Shown piece by piece: positions 1-9,418 of a stretch of 64,000 bases of DNA. Every line of letters begins with the position of its first letter. The stretch's first letter is position 1. Under the pieces are notes generated by a model. The model did no database searches and was not told the origin of the DNA. It was given only the letters and a program-made list of their open reading frames with translations. The stretch lies in contig NZ_AP031500.1 of the NCBI RefSeq assembly GCF_042847215.1, positions 2,480,001 to 2,544,000 of the forward strand, read 5' to 3'. Position numbers and translations under genes: made by a program. This stretch comes from Gilvimarinus japonicus (lineage in GTDB: Bacteria > Pseudomonadota > Gammaproteobacteria > Pseudomonadales > Cellvibrionaceae).

Positions 1-104
1 ATCACATCCATAATACCTTTAAAGTACTCAGAGAACATGGCCGCAGTCATCCAGCCTGCAGTACCACCGCCCGCAATGACAATTCGCTTGATATTATTTT
101 TCAA
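1..104 (-). CDS. Tryptophan halogenase family flavoprotein, N-terminal fragment
   Basis: This is the first 34 codons of a gene that runs off the left edge. It begins with a probable TTG start at 104-102, preceded by an in-frame TAG and a GAGGG ribosome site. The peptide starts MKNNIKRIVIAGGGTAGWMT, which contains the GxGxxGxW dinucleotide-binding motif typical of the FAD-dependent tryptophan halogenase family. It lies directly downstream of sapC and a TonB-dependent receptor on the same strand. That receptor-SapC-halogenase order recurs in Xanthomonas, Caulobacter and Cellvibrionales glycan loci. The substrate of these locus-associated halogenases is not established, so halogenation itself is a family label here. 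The catalytic lysine and WxWxIP motif lie outside the window. Confidence 0.85.
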   Translation of the reverse strand, partial: MKNNIKRIVIAGGGTAGWMTAAMFSEYFKGIMDV

Positions 105-163
105 AAACTACCCTCAGCAATCCTTACGAGAAAATATACATTTAATGCGTGAAGACGTAACCC

Positions 164-883
164 TCACTCATCTAGCATTCTAGCTTTTTTCATTTCTACC
201 ATACGAGACAGATTGCCGAGTGAAGACAACACTAAATATGCCGCCCGAAGAAAACCCGCGCGATGCAAGGCCACCAAATCAGCCTCTTTTAAGTTTGCCA
301 GCTTTTCTTCATGTATCGTGTAATAGCCCTGCAATCGAAAAGGCTGTTGGCCGGGGATTTCAACATCCATTACTACCGGCTCAATAAGATCTAGCGCCGA
401 AAACGCCGAAAACATAGCTTTATTTAGCTCGATCCCCTCATGAATTGCCAGCAATTGCCTGCTAACACGATCAATGTAAGGCGTATTACCACCATGCTCT
501 AAAAAGACAGGCTGACCTTCAGCCTCACTAAGGCGCGGACTATCCATATCCACATGAATCATGGGCTCCTCTGGCCCGCCATTTTCGTCTCTTTGATAAC
601 CGATCAAAAAAGGGCCTCGCGCCACAACGGCCGGAACGTATTTGGCAGACCAACCAGCCTGCGTTAAAAACAGGTTCTCTTCTCGCTGAAAACCAAATAC
701 AACAAACGCCTCAAAATCGTCTAAATCATGCCTAAATAAAATAGGGTATTCACGCTGAACATCCTCAAACTCTGTTAGGTATGTTGGTACCGCATGAACA
801 TTATCCCCATAATCCGCTTTTAGCTGTGTATCGACCTTTAAATCTTTGTGCGAGGTATTGTTTAACAATTCGTATTTAGCCAT
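164..883 (-). CDS. SapC family protein
   Basis: A 239-residue cytoplasmic-looking protein with no signal peptide. Its N-terminus (MAKYELLNNTSHKDLKVD) and the later block around VPTYLTEFEDVQREYPILFR match the SapC family that accompanies TonB-dependent receptors and tryptophan halogenases. The name comes from an antimicrobial-peptide resistance locus, but these proteins are not the Sap ABC-transporter permease, and the molecular function is unknown. The start at 883 follows a weak GGTGA site. It sits between the upstream receptor, separated by a terminator hairpin, and the halogenase 59 bp downstream, so it is probably expressed with the halogenase and partly by read-through from the receptor. 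Confidence 0.85.
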   Translation of the reverse strand: MAKYELLNNTSHKDLKVDTQLKADYGDNVHAVPTYLTEFEDVQREYPILFRHDLDDFEAFVVFGFQREENLFLTQAGWSAKYVPAVVARGPFLIGYQRDENGGPEEPMIHVDMDSPRLSEAEGQPVFLEHGGNTPYIDRVSRQLLAIHEGIELNKAMFSAFSALDLIEPVVMDVEIPGQQPFRLQGYYTIHEEKLANLKEADLVALHRAGFLRAAYLVLSSLGNLSRMVEMKKARMLDE

Positions 884-989
884 TAATCACCAGCCTAATA
901 TTTAGTCCGTCCTCTCGTAATGCACGTTATACAATCATTCATAGCAAACATAAGAGAGGTCCCACCGTAACTTGGGATACTCTAGTTAC

Positions 990-1021
990 AAAAAAGCCGC
1001 TGCACAACGACAGCGGCTTTT
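990..1021 (-). terminator. Intrinsic terminator after the TonB-dependent receptor
   Basis: The stem GCCGCTG/CAGCGGC with a short loop has an A run on its left and a T run on its right, so it could act in both directions. On the minus strand it lies just past the receptor stop codon and would end or attenuate transcription before sapC. Confidence 0.8.
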
Positions 1022-1063
1022 AAGACACACAACATCAAAAGCTGTGTATAAATCACTCAAACC

Positions 1064-4000
1064 TTAGAAGGTATAACGAGCCCCTAACTGGTAACGTGCC
1101 GCGCCTTGTTCGTAGTTCCAAAGCTGATTCACACTACGGTTGTAGGTACGCTTGCTTTCCTCTGTAAGGTTAATACCCTCAAGAGACACTGTGAGATTAT
1201 CAGTTAATTCATAACTCACATTAAAGTCTAATTGCTGGTAAGCCTCAGTGTACTCGGGGTTGTTCGCGTATCGGTTGGCATTATTCAAGAACTCATCACG
1301 CCAATTGTACGCCAAACGTCCTTGGAAGCCATAGTTATCGTAAAGCAAAACGATGTTTGCCGTATCACTTAGCCCCACCAATGCAAACTGGGCAACACTA
1401 GGATCACCGGTGTTATCGAAGCCTACATCACCCTCTACTGTCGTGTAGTTAGCTTGGACACCAAAGCCGGTTTCACCAAAGAAGTGCTGTATTGCCCACT
1501 CAGAACCATAAATCTTCGCCTCTTTGTTGTTAACAGGCTTGTTGGTCTGGAACATATAAAGCGGATCATCGGCATTAGGATTGACACTGTAGTTCGCTTG
1601 AGCATCTAACGGATCTAAGTCGTCAAAATCGATACCATTCTCCATGGCAACAACCATTGTATAAAGGTTGCCATCGGTAACTTCAATGCCTTGATCGTTG
1701 AGCGCAGCGACTGCAGCCTGAGCACGCGGACCGTTTGTGGCATCACGTAAACCAAACTGAGGCTCATCAACCGGCTCGATACCGATAAAGTTGTCAACAC
1801 GCTTTTCGTAAAAACCCACGGACACATAGCTAGAGTCATCGTAGTACCACTCAACCGACAGGTCGATATTGTTAGACTCTAACGGCACCAGCGACGGATC
1901 ATTTGCGTTAGCGATCGCGTTTGGCGTGCCGGGGTTGTTAATGGTTGGGCGCGATGGCTGATCTACAGAGGTACTTGCAGACAAGTTGTTGTAGGTCGGC
2001 CGAGCAATCGTTTTACTGTAGGAGAAGCGCGCTTTAACATCTTCAAGTACATTAATGTCAAAGTCAAAACTTGGTAACAAGTGATCATAACTGGCTGTTA
2101 CAGTGTATGGCTCTGCGTTAGCGCTTGCGTAATTACGCAAGAAGTCATCATCGCTCAACCAAGTAATAGAGGTAGGCTGACGAACTTGTGATGTGGAAGT
2201 CACATCAGTCGTTTCATACCGCACACCTGCAGTCACATGTGTCGGCATTCCGCCAATCTCGCTATCGAGGTTAACCTCGAAAAATGCAGCATCAACCTCT
2301 TCTTTAACTGTATCGTTGGTACTTAAAGGAGCCGGCGCAAAGCCATTATCAAAGATGTAATATGTGTCATCTTGCGTCTCATAACCAGACACCCTCTCAG
2401 CTAGATCAACCGCACTGCCAATGTAAACATCGCCAAACGACTGATTGCCTGCAGGCGAAGCATCGTACTCATCAAACTCACTAGGGAAGTCTTCTAAAGA
2501 CAGCAAGTCTGAAACGTCGCCAGGACGCGCCAACGCCCAGTTACCCATAATATCCGTGGTTTGTGAGTACTCGGTGCGGTTCTCTGTCTCGCGAGACTCG
2601 ATACCAAATCTGAAGCCGCCATTATCAAAGGCTAAATCACCCACCAAGCGTACTTGAGTCACATCGTTGTACTGTGCTGAGTAAGTAGTTTGGTTCACCT
2701 GGCTACCCACATCACCCGGGTCAAACTCACCATTACAATTCATATCATTGCGTGGCTCATCATCTCCGATACCGACACAATCAGAAAATTCATCAATTAC
2801 AAAACGCGGCAGACCGTCATTAAAGTAGCCAATTTGATGAGCAACGATATTGGCACCCATGCCAAAGTTCACCCAGCTACCGCCAAACGATGTATCAGGG
2901 GTAGTTTCAGCCGACGAGTCGTGGGCATCCAATGTCAGGCTAAAATTGTCGGTAACATCCCAGCTCAGGTTTAAACCAGTAGACTCAAGCGTACTGCTCG
3001 TACCACGGGCTTGCTGCGCTAAGCCCAAATCTTTACTGTTACCGCCGTTAATTGGCAGCACATCTTGCGACAACACGATTGGCGAAGCGACTGGACTATC
3101 GTCATAGGTCAGGGCATCAAAGCCATTCAAAAACCAAATTGACTGTTCAGAGCGAGTCTCTTCAAGATCATTTTGCGCGTATGTATAATCTAACGTACCC
3201 GTTAAGCTATCCATCGGACGGAATTGCAATACCAGCTGCGCATTATCACGCGTGCGCTCCCGATCGGCGATGGTGTAACGAATATCTGTTGGCTGAGAAT
3301 ATAACTGCCCCACGTCTGGCTCGTTGGTAATATCGGCAGCCGAGAAAGTGTTGTCTGTCCAGGCTTGCGTATTCCATTGAGTCACATAAGAGCCCGATGC
3401 ACCGCTATCACGCTGTTGGTGACTAACAGACAAACCCACCCCAAACATTTCACTGTCATCGGTCCAGCTAAACAAGCCCGACACTTCAGGAGTTACATCA
3501 CTGCCGTTGCGATTAGAAGTATCTGTAACCGCTTTGGCTCCAACACTGATATTAAGGCCGGGATTATCTAGGGGGCGCGCCGTCTTAACATTAATAGTAG
3601 CACCGATGCCGCCACTGGCTACGCTAGCTTTACCAGTTTTGTATACCTCAACGCCACTAACCACTTCTGAGGCAACCTGCGCAAAATCAAAGGCACGCGA
3701 TGTACTTATACCAGTAGGCGATGCCGCCGCCGTAGGCATGGAGCGACCGTTTAGGGTTACCATGTTGTAGTCAGGGCCAAAACCACGCACCGTTACCTGC
3801 GAGCCTTCGCCGTTCTGACGGTCGATTGAAACCCCGGTAATGCGCTGCAGAGACTCAGCCAGGTTGGTGTCAGGGAACTTACCAATATCTTCTGCAGAAA
3901 TTGCATCAACAACGCCTGAGGAGTCTCGCTTGACATCCATAGCACGATCCAATGATGCACGGATACCAGTCACAACTACCTCTTCTAGCATCGGGTCGCT

Positions 4001-4096
4001 ATCCTGAGCAAAGGCCAAACTACTAAAGCCGGACAGAGCACAGGAAGCAACCGCCGATGCGATCAGCTTTCTTTTAAAGCTTACTTTGTTATACAT
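1064..4096 (-). CDS. TonB-dependent receptor (carbohydrate type)
   Basis: A 1010-residue outer-membrane receptor. I chose the start at 4096 (MYNKVSFKRK) rather than the upstream TTG because an AAGGAGAG ribosome site sits seven bases before it. A signal peptide ends near FSSLAFAQ. The mature N-terminus has LEEVVVTGIRASL followed by the plug domain (VVDAISAEDIGKFPDTNLAE, TGVSIDRQ, TVRGFGPDYNMVTLNGR). The chain ends in the aromatic residue of ARYQLGARYTF, as outer-membrane barrels do. This is the long Xanthomonas/Caulobacter type of TonB-dependent receptor, which imports oligosaccharides across the outer membrane using TonB-ExbBD energy. Lying next to a GH16-GH128 beta-1,3-glucanase, laminari-oligosaccharides are the likely ligand; this is inferred from context only. 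Confidence 0.93.
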   Translation of the reverse strand: MYNKVSFKRKLIASAVASCALSGFSSLAFAQDSDPMLEEVVVTGIRASLDRAMDVKRDSSGVVDAISAEDIGKFPDTNLAESLQRITGVSIDRQNGEGSQVTVRGFGPDYNMVTLNGRSMPTAAASPTGISTSRAFDFAQVASEVVSGVEVYKTGKASVASGGIGATINVKTARPLDNPGLNISVGAKAVTDTSNRNGSDVTPEVSGLFSWTDDSEMFGVGLSVSHQQRDSGASGSYVTQWNTQAWTDNTFSAADITNEPDVGQLYSQPTDIRYTIADRERTRDNAQLVLQFRPMDSLTGTLDYTYAQNDLEETRSEQSIWFLNGFDALTYDDSPVASPIVLSQDVLPINGGNSKDLGLAQQARGTSSTLESTGLNLSWDVTDNFSLTLDAHDSSAETTPDTSFGGSWVNFGMGANIVAHQIGYFNDGLPRFVIDEFSDCVGIGDDEPRNDMNCNGEFDPGDVGSQVNQTTYSAQYNDVTQVRLVGDLAFDNGGFRFGIESRETENRTEYSQTTDIMGNWALARPGDVSDLLSLEDFPSEFDEYDASPAGNQSFGDVYIGSAVDLAERVSGYETQDDTYYIFDNGFAPAPLSTNDTVKEEVDAAFFEVNLDSEIGGMPTHVTAGVRYETTDVTSTSQVRQPTSITWLSDDDFLRNYASANAEPYTVTASYDHLLPSFDFDINVLEDVKARFSYSKTIARPTYNNLSASTSVDQPSRPTINNPGTPNAIANANDPSLVPLESNNIDLSVEWYYDDSSYVSVGFYEKRVDNFIGIEPVDEPQFGLRDATNGPRAQAAVAALNDQGIEVTDGNLYTMVVAMENGIDFDDLDPLDAQANYSVNPNADDPLYMFQTNKPVNNKEAKIYGSEWAIQHFFGETGFGVQANYTTVEGDVGFDNTGDPSVAQFALVGLSDTANIVLLYDNYGFQGRLAYNWRDEFLNNANRYANNPEYTEAYQQLDFNVSYELTDNLTVSLEGINLTEESKRTYNRSVNQLWNYEQGAARYQLGARYTF

Positions 4097-4618
4097 GGGA
4101 CTCTCCTTTATTATCATTCGGAACAAACTTCCGTTACAGCATATGACCTACCCGCTAACTCCTATTAATAATCTCGTAGCAGGTAAGCAGATATAGCTTG
4201 CGAATTCTGGGTGCTGGGCGGCACCTGTAAGATGCTTATCTTGTGCAACCTAACAAAACCGTTCTGGTCTTTTTGACTTTAAGAGGAAGCCAAATCTACG
4301 TTATCCCACCAAGAGATTCAAGCTCTTTACAAAATCTTAACCTAGTCAAAAAAACATTAGACCGCTTACCATTAGCACGCAAATATAAACATTACGTTAC
4401 TGCGGAAAAACACCGGAACACAATTATGACAAGGCAACTGACCCGAGTGTCAGAACACAGACCATGTGGGTAATGCCCTGCTGTTATCCCAGTAAACAAA
4501 TATCTCTGCAAAAAATACGCAACGCTTAACTACTTTACGAGTCGCACGGCGCCCCGCATAACGAGAATTTACGGTAGCTTAATGACGGATTCAATAGGTT
4601 TTTGTTTTCGCAAAAAAA

Positions 4619-4630
4619 GTAACCGATTAC
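4619..4630. promoter_or_regulatory. Putative LacI-family operator, copy 1
   Basis: GTAACCGATTAC is an imperfect palindrome with the central CG usual in LacI-family operators. It lies about 520 bp upstream of the receptor start. The identical 12-mer occurs again 430 bp away. The regulator is not in the window. Confidence 0.4.
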
Positions 4631-4860
4631 ACTGCAAAATGTTAACATTAACGAGATAGTCTAACGCTATTCAACAGCGCTCAAGAAGCCGTTCACTCAG
4701 CCCAGAGCTTAGGTAAGAAGCATAAATATGAAAAAAATCAATAAAGACAAGAAATAAAACAGTAACCTATTGTTTTTATTGAAAAATAACTAAAACCGAA
4801 GGAAACCATTGAGTTCAAAAATGCGTCACGCTAGAAGAAACAGATGATGACGCTATCATT

Positions 4861-4891
4861 TTCAAAGTGCCCGATTTACGGGCACTTTGAA
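4861..4891. repeat. Perfect 13-bp inverted repeat
   Basis: TTCAAAGTGCCCG and its exact complement flank the 5-base loop ATTTA. No clear T run follows on either strand, so it could be a second, weaker terminator for the glucanase gene or a structured leader element. Confidence 0.6.
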
Positions 4892-5048
4892 TAACGTCAA
4901 AAAAAGTGAACTTTTTCATAACAAAGCTATACCCTTACTCAGCCAGCTAATGCTCTCACTCAAAAACACCACCATTATTCGCCCAAGCCCTACTCCCAGT
5001 TGGGCTCGCCCTGCAAGCCATTACGACAGCGCTGTCACACAGACAAAT

Positions 5049-5060
5049 GTAACCGATTAC
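5049..5060. promoter_or_regulatory. Putative LacI-family operator, copy 2
   Basis: A second exact copy of GTAACCGATTAC, here preceded by T to give TGTAACCGATTAC. It lies just downstream of the glucanase terminator, far upstream of the receptor. Confidence 0.35.
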
Positions 5061-5163
5061 TATCGTTTTAAAAATCGCGAAAATAAAAACAACAAGCCAA
5101 TTTTTATGCCTCTCCAACACCTTACCGAGCTCTTCAAGGGCTCCAAGCGATAGCGAGAAAAAT

Positions 5164-5198
5164 CAAAAAAAGGCCGCCCAATCAAACTGGACAACCTT
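5164..5198 (-). terminator. Intrinsic terminator of the GH16-GH128 gene
   Basis: On the minus strand AAGGTTGTCC can pair with GGGCGGCCTT, allowing G-U pairs, around a 9-base loop, and six T residues follow. It lies just past the glucanase stop codon. Confidence 0.65.
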
Positions 5199-5214
5199 TA
5201 TTGAGACGCGTTCG

Positions 5215-8200
5215 CTACAATCTTTTACGCCAACACCCAGGGGGTGTCTTACCCAAAGCACCAGCAAATGCCAGTAGCATTAACCCCATCAGACCAAAGC
5301 TACCACCACCACCAGAGGAGCCATTAGCAACGCTGGAGCTACTGTCGCTATTGCTTTCGGGCTCTTCGTTTTGGTCATCATTGGGCTCCGAGCTGGCAGA
5401 TGAGCTTACCGATGAGCTCGATGCCGAGCTAACACTGCTTACTGAGCTGCTTGACTCGCTGCTTGAGCTAACGGAGCTTTCACTGCTCTGCTCTGAGGAG
5501 CTATCGCTACTGGACGATTCGGAGGCCACACTGCTCGAACTTACTGAGCTAGCACTGCTGACACTGCTTGAGCTGCTGGCGATACTAGAGCTTGAGCTAC
5601 TCATCACACTGGAGCTTGAACTGCTGACTACACTCGAGCTTGAACTACTGGCAATGCTGGAACTGCTCACCACACTGGAGCTGGATGAACTTGCAACCAC
5701 TTCTGCCTTACTGGCATCCAGCCAGTTAACGTTAATCACGTCGCTAAACTCCATGCGCAGGGTAAACGCGCCCTGGGGTAACGTTAGGGTATCTGTAATG
5801 CTGTCCCACTGCTGTAAACCGCCGGTACTCGGCACAGTCACCTGAGCGGCTTGAACGTCCTCAACATAAAAACGCAAAGTACCGCCTAGCTCGCTGGCAA
5901 CACGTAGCTCAAAGTCGTAAGCGCCCGCGTCTGGCACGACCACGTTGTACATCACCGAACTACCCGGATCCATATTGCTTAGGTTTAAAAAGCCGTTGTA
6001 GTCCTCTGTTTGCTCAACCCGAACATCAATTTTGTCGTCTTCAACCGTCGGATAAACAATATCGCTCATGCCCTTGTATTGCTCAGCCTCAATACGCGCG
6101 GGCAACGTATGAACATTACTTTCATTATGAACTGGCATGTTCACGTAAATACTGCCAAGCTCGGTCAATACCCCAGACTGACGGTAGTCAAACAAACCAT
6201 TGTACGGATGACCATTACGACGACCGGTAAACCAAGCGTAGCGCTCAAGATCGTCATCGTTTTCAAACGAATCCACCACTTGAATCAAAAAGCGTTTTTG
6301 ATCCTCGAGCGTAGTCCAATCCTTCCAGTGTGAAAACTCTGTCATCCAAATGGGCTTGTTGTACTTTTTAAAACGATTAACGTACCACTCAACTCCGCCG
6401 GCATCCTCCATGTAGGCGTGAATCGAAATTGCATCCACACGACAGTCGGGACAAACATCAAAAAAGTCGTCAAAGTAGTCGATCGGATCATAGTAAGTGG
6501 TGCCGCCCTCGCTGTTACATTCGCCACAGTAATTCATCGCCACACTGACAATCTTAAGACCAAATTCATCGGCAATCGCTTCCAGACGCGGCCATTCGGC
6601 CGCCGCTTGCGATGGCGTCATATTCGCCTGCTCAAGAAAGTTAGGTTCGTTAAAGGCCAAGATATACTTCACATCCGGGTGCGCGGCTATGTACTCGCGC
6701 ATAGCCGCATCATCAAAGCCGCCATTCCAGGCCATAGGCGCAAACTCAACGCCGTAGTTTTGATAAACCTCGGCGATCTGCACATCAGGTTTGTGGCTCC
6801 AGTTATACCACCAACTAATACCCTCAGAGATAGCCGCAAAATCAGCTTCTGAGTGATGACCAAAACCCAAGCCGCGTTTTGCGCTTTTATCGGAGCTGTG
6901 ATTATCATTTACCAGTACGTAATTAGTGGTGACATCCTCTAGCTCGCCATCGCTCACGCTTAGAGTAACCGCAAAGCTGCCTTCGTTTTGATATTCATGG
7001 GTGGCTATTACCCCGCTGCCAAGGCTTCCGTCACCAAAGTCCCACACATAACTCAGCTCATCGCCGTTCACATCTACTGAACTGCCCGCATCAAACTCGA
7101 CGGTTAAAGGAGCGGTCCCTGAGCGAACTGAGGTTTTAATCGATGCTACTGGCGCACGATTTACCTCTTCACCACCGCCAGCTATATCGGCCTGCTCACC
7201 ACCCGACAAATAGATATCATCAATGGCCAAATCATCAATCTCACCCACACCTAACACCTGAAACACTTGGCGCACATCGCTAAAATCGACATCTTGCGCA
7301 AGCTCGGATACTGGGATGGTAATTTCGTGCCAAGCGCCGTCACGCACAAAACCATAAGGGTCTGAGCCGGGCGAAAAGTTAAGCCACAACTGACCGATAA
7401 CAGCATCGCTGCCGCTTTTCATGCCGATATCGAACGTCGCATCCGATTCTGTTTTCATCGAGAAGTGAAGCATACCGTTGGGATTATCAAACGCGCTCAG
7501 GTTAAAACCTTCACGGGCGGTCAAGCCCAGTCCGTACCAACCTTTACCGGTCGAGGTTAAATCCAGTGAACCATTACCTTCAAGCACATCCTCAGCAGCA
7601 ACGGCCAAAGTATCTTCCCAGATAAACAAATCGCCGTTTACGCCAAAGGCAAAGTCGCCCGCATCACGGTGTTCGGCAGTCTCTGTAAAAATACCAAAGC
7701 TGCCGTACTCGGCCACCTCAAGTGCGACGCTCTCGGACAAATAAATATTGTCGACCGCAATAGTCATAGGCGTAGACTGCCCAGGCCCAGACATACTAAA
7801 CGTCTGCTGCACCGTATGAAAATCAAGGCCGGCGAACTGACTGAGCGGAATCGCTACATGGTGCCACTCCCCGTCGCGCTGCAACCCGTACTCATCGCCA
7901 CCGGGCGCCAAAGTTACTTTGCCTGCACCGCCCGATGTGCTGTCCATATTGATTTCAATATTACTGGCCGCTTCGGTTTTCATATGAAAATGCAGGTAAC
8001 CGTGTTTGTAATTGCGTAAATTTTGGTCTTTGTGCAGCAGCCCCATACCCCACCAGTTGTCTGGCGCGATATCGTAAGCCATCGCCGAGCTACCTTCGAA
8101 AGGCTCAGTCGCTACCCCAACCATATTGTTCCAAATATACAAGTGGGTGCCATCGCCCCAATTGAGCTCGCTCATGACCGGAGTCAGCTCGGTGCTAATA

Positions 8201-9069
8201 CCGTAATTGCCGGTGGCTTCGTTATCTTCGGCCAAATGTACTTCGGTGTGCTCGTTTTCATACAAGCGCACATAATCCACTTCCATTTTTGCGGGCATCG
8301 GTGCGGTAATGGCGGCCGGGTCGGTTATTTCAACAAAGTTCCAGCCGCCCACCGCCAGGTTAAGAATAATATGGGCGGGGTTTTCACGAAACTCCGACAT
8401 AGTGGGATCGGTAATATCCATCGCGAAGTATTGAATATCATCCACACTCATAACCACTTGCTCGGGCGTCCACACCAACTTGTAGTTATGGAAGTCATCA
8501 TTCATATTAAACGGCAGCTCGACATCGGCGGCATAGTCAGCTTGTGACCCACCGTCAACATCGTGCCACCAGTGCATGGCCCCAGAGACCGAGTTATTAA
8601 CCTTGCCGGCGTCAATCGCCGCTTTATAACCCGCCTCGAGAATGTCCCACTCGCCAGATTTAGGCCAACCATCTACGCCAAAATTATTTCCCAGCATCCA
8701 AAAAGCGGGCCACAGACCATCGGCTAAATCGGGTAATTTAATACGCGCCTCTATAGTGCCGTAACGAAACCCAAAGCGACCATTGGTGTGAATCCGCCCT
8801 GAGGTAAATTCTTTGCCCTCGCGTGTTTCACGTTTGGCCTCGATCACTAATTTTCCGTCGTCAAGGTAAACGTTGTTATCCGATGCGGTGTAATACTGCA
8901 ACTCGCCGTTGCCATTACCGCTACCACCGGTGGTAAAAGTCCAGGTCGAGCGATCTAAACGATCACCGTCAAATTCATCGGACCAAATGGGGGTTGTTTG
9001 GGCGCTTGCTAGTGGCGCTGCGGCGCATACGCCCACAAGCGTTAAAGCCTGCCACAATGGTTTTCTCAT
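5215..9069 (-). CDS. Secreted bifunctional beta-1,3-glucanase, GH16-GH128
   Basis: A 1284-residue multidomain enzyme. A signal peptide (cleavage after ASA, about residue 23) precedes a GH16 laminarinase domain, about 25-272, with the catalytic motif GEWDILEAG (Glu140, Asp142, Glu145). Two tandem related beta-sandwich modules follow (about 275-455 and 455-640; GDGTHLYIW/NGDLFIW, WHHVAIPLSQF/WHEITIPVSEL), resembling the C-terminal domain of ExoP-type glucanases. Next are a PKD domain (about 650-735), a GH128-type catalytic domain with acid/base NEPN and nucleophile WMTEF, and a CBM6-like module. A poly-serine linker leads to a C-terminal SGGGGSFGLMGLMLLAF segment with basic residues, resembling a GlyGly-CTERM sorting tail. 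Both catalytic families act on beta-1,3-glucan, so laminarin or curdlan is the expected substrate. Two catalytic domains in one chain are unusual. The start has an AGGATAG ribosome site. Confidence 0.92.
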   Translation of the reverse strand: MRKPLWQALTLVGVCAAAPLASAQTTPIWSDEFDGDRLDRSTWTFTTGGSGNGNGELQYYTASDNNVYLDDGKLVIEAKRETREGKEFTSGRIHTNGRFGFRYGTIEARIKLPDLADGLWPAFWMLGNNFGVDGWPKSGEWDILEAGYKAAIDAGKVNNSVSGAMHWWHDVDGGSQADYAADVELPFNMNDDFHNYKLVWTPEQVVMSVDDIQYFAMDITDPTMSEFRENPAHIILNLAVGGWNFVEITDPAAITAPMPAKMEVDYVRLYENEHTEVHLAEDNEATGNYGISTELTPVMSELNWGDGTHLYIWNNMVGVATEPFEGSSAMAYDIAPDNWWGMGLLHKDQNLRNYKHGYLHFHMKTEAASNIEINMDSTSGGAGKVTLAPGGDEYGLQRDGEWHHVAIPLSQFAGLDFHTVQQTFSMSGPGQSTPMTIAVDNIYLSESVALEVAEYGSFGIFTETAEHRDAGDFAFGVNGDLFIWEDTLAVAAEDVLEGNGSLDLTSTGKGWYGLGLTAREGFNLSAFDNPNGMLHFSMKTESDATFDIGMKSGSDAVIGQLWLNFSPGSDPYGFVRDGAWHEITIPVSELAQDVDFSDVRQVFQVLGVGEIDDLAIDDIYLSGGEQADIAGGGEEVNRAPVASIKTSVRSGTAPLTVEFDAGSSVDVNGDELSYVWDFGDGSLGSGVIATHEYQNEGSFAVTLSVSDGELEDVTTNYVLVNDNHSSDKSAKRGLGFGHHSEADFAAISEGISWWYNWSHKPDVQIAEVYQNYGVEFAPMAWNGGFDDAAMREYIAAHPDVKYILAFNEPNFLEQANMTPSQAAAEWPRLEAIADEFGLKIVSVAMNYCGECNSEGGTTYYDPIDYFDDFFDVCPDCRVDAISIHAYMEDAGGVEWYVNRFKKYNKPIWMTEFSHWKDWTTLEDQKRFLIQVVDSFENDDDLERYAWFTGRRNGHPYNGLFDYRQSGVLTELGSIYVNMPVHNESNVHTLPARIEAEQYKGMSDIVYPTVEDDKIDVRVEQTEDYNGFLNLSNMDPGSSVMYNVVVPDAGAYDFELRVASELGGTLRFYVEDVQAAQVTVPSTGGLQQWDSITDTLTLPQGAFTLRMEFSDVINVNWLDASKAEVVASSSSSSVVSSSSIASSSSSSVVSSSSSSVMSSSSSSIASSSSSVSSASSVSSSSVASESSSSDSSSEQSSESSVSSSSESSSSVSSVSSASSSSVSSSASSEPNDDQNEEPESNSDSSSSVANGSSGGGGSFGLMGLMLLAFAGALGKTPPGCWRKRL

Positions 9070-9418
9070 GAGAGCTATCCTGCGATTAAATTATTCATTA
9101 TTAGTCAGGCAGGGGTATCAAAGCGTGGCCAAACCCTTAAGGCGAAGGGTTATATTTTTATAGTGTGGCTCTGCTGGGCACGATACGTCATGTGAGGGCT
9201 GTCAACTTGCACCAAAAACGTCAGCGGTACAAGCGACCGCAAGACAAGGCGGGCCCAGTGAGCGATAAACAGGCGTAAAAACATTTAAGTCGCTATTGCG
9301 TTTAATAACGGCTCATTGAATAATTTTCGGATGACGCACAACAAAAAACCGCCAACATAACGGGTGACCAGAGTACAAATTAATGCCCACTGCACTGACG
9401 AGCGCGAGAGCAAATCAA
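9070..9418. other. Intergenic, promoter side of the glucanase gene
   Basis: About 350 bp without a gene. The only structure I see is an inverted repeat AACCCTT/AAGGGTT at 9132-9151, about 60 bp upstream of the glucanase start, which could be an operator or a weak hairpin. Confidence 0.4.

Larger units (their letters stand above)
4097..5214. other. Long intergenic region upstream of the receptor
   Basis: About 1.1 kb between the end of the glucanase gene and the receptor start, AT-rich and without a convincing gene. It holds the glucanase terminator, a perfect 13-bp inverted repeat at 4861-4891, and two copies of GTAACCGATTAC (4619 and 5049) that resemble LacI-family operators. The receptor promoter must lie here. 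The small ORFs in it have no coding character. Confidence 0.6.

Noticed and set aside
5201..5845. Long plus-strand ORF rich in Leu, Glu and Ser
   Set aside because: It is the antisense of the poly-serine linker of the glucanase; its low-complexity repeats come from that.
8023..8547. 174-codon plus-strand ORF
   Set aside because: Antisense to the GH16 catalytic domain; no independent support.
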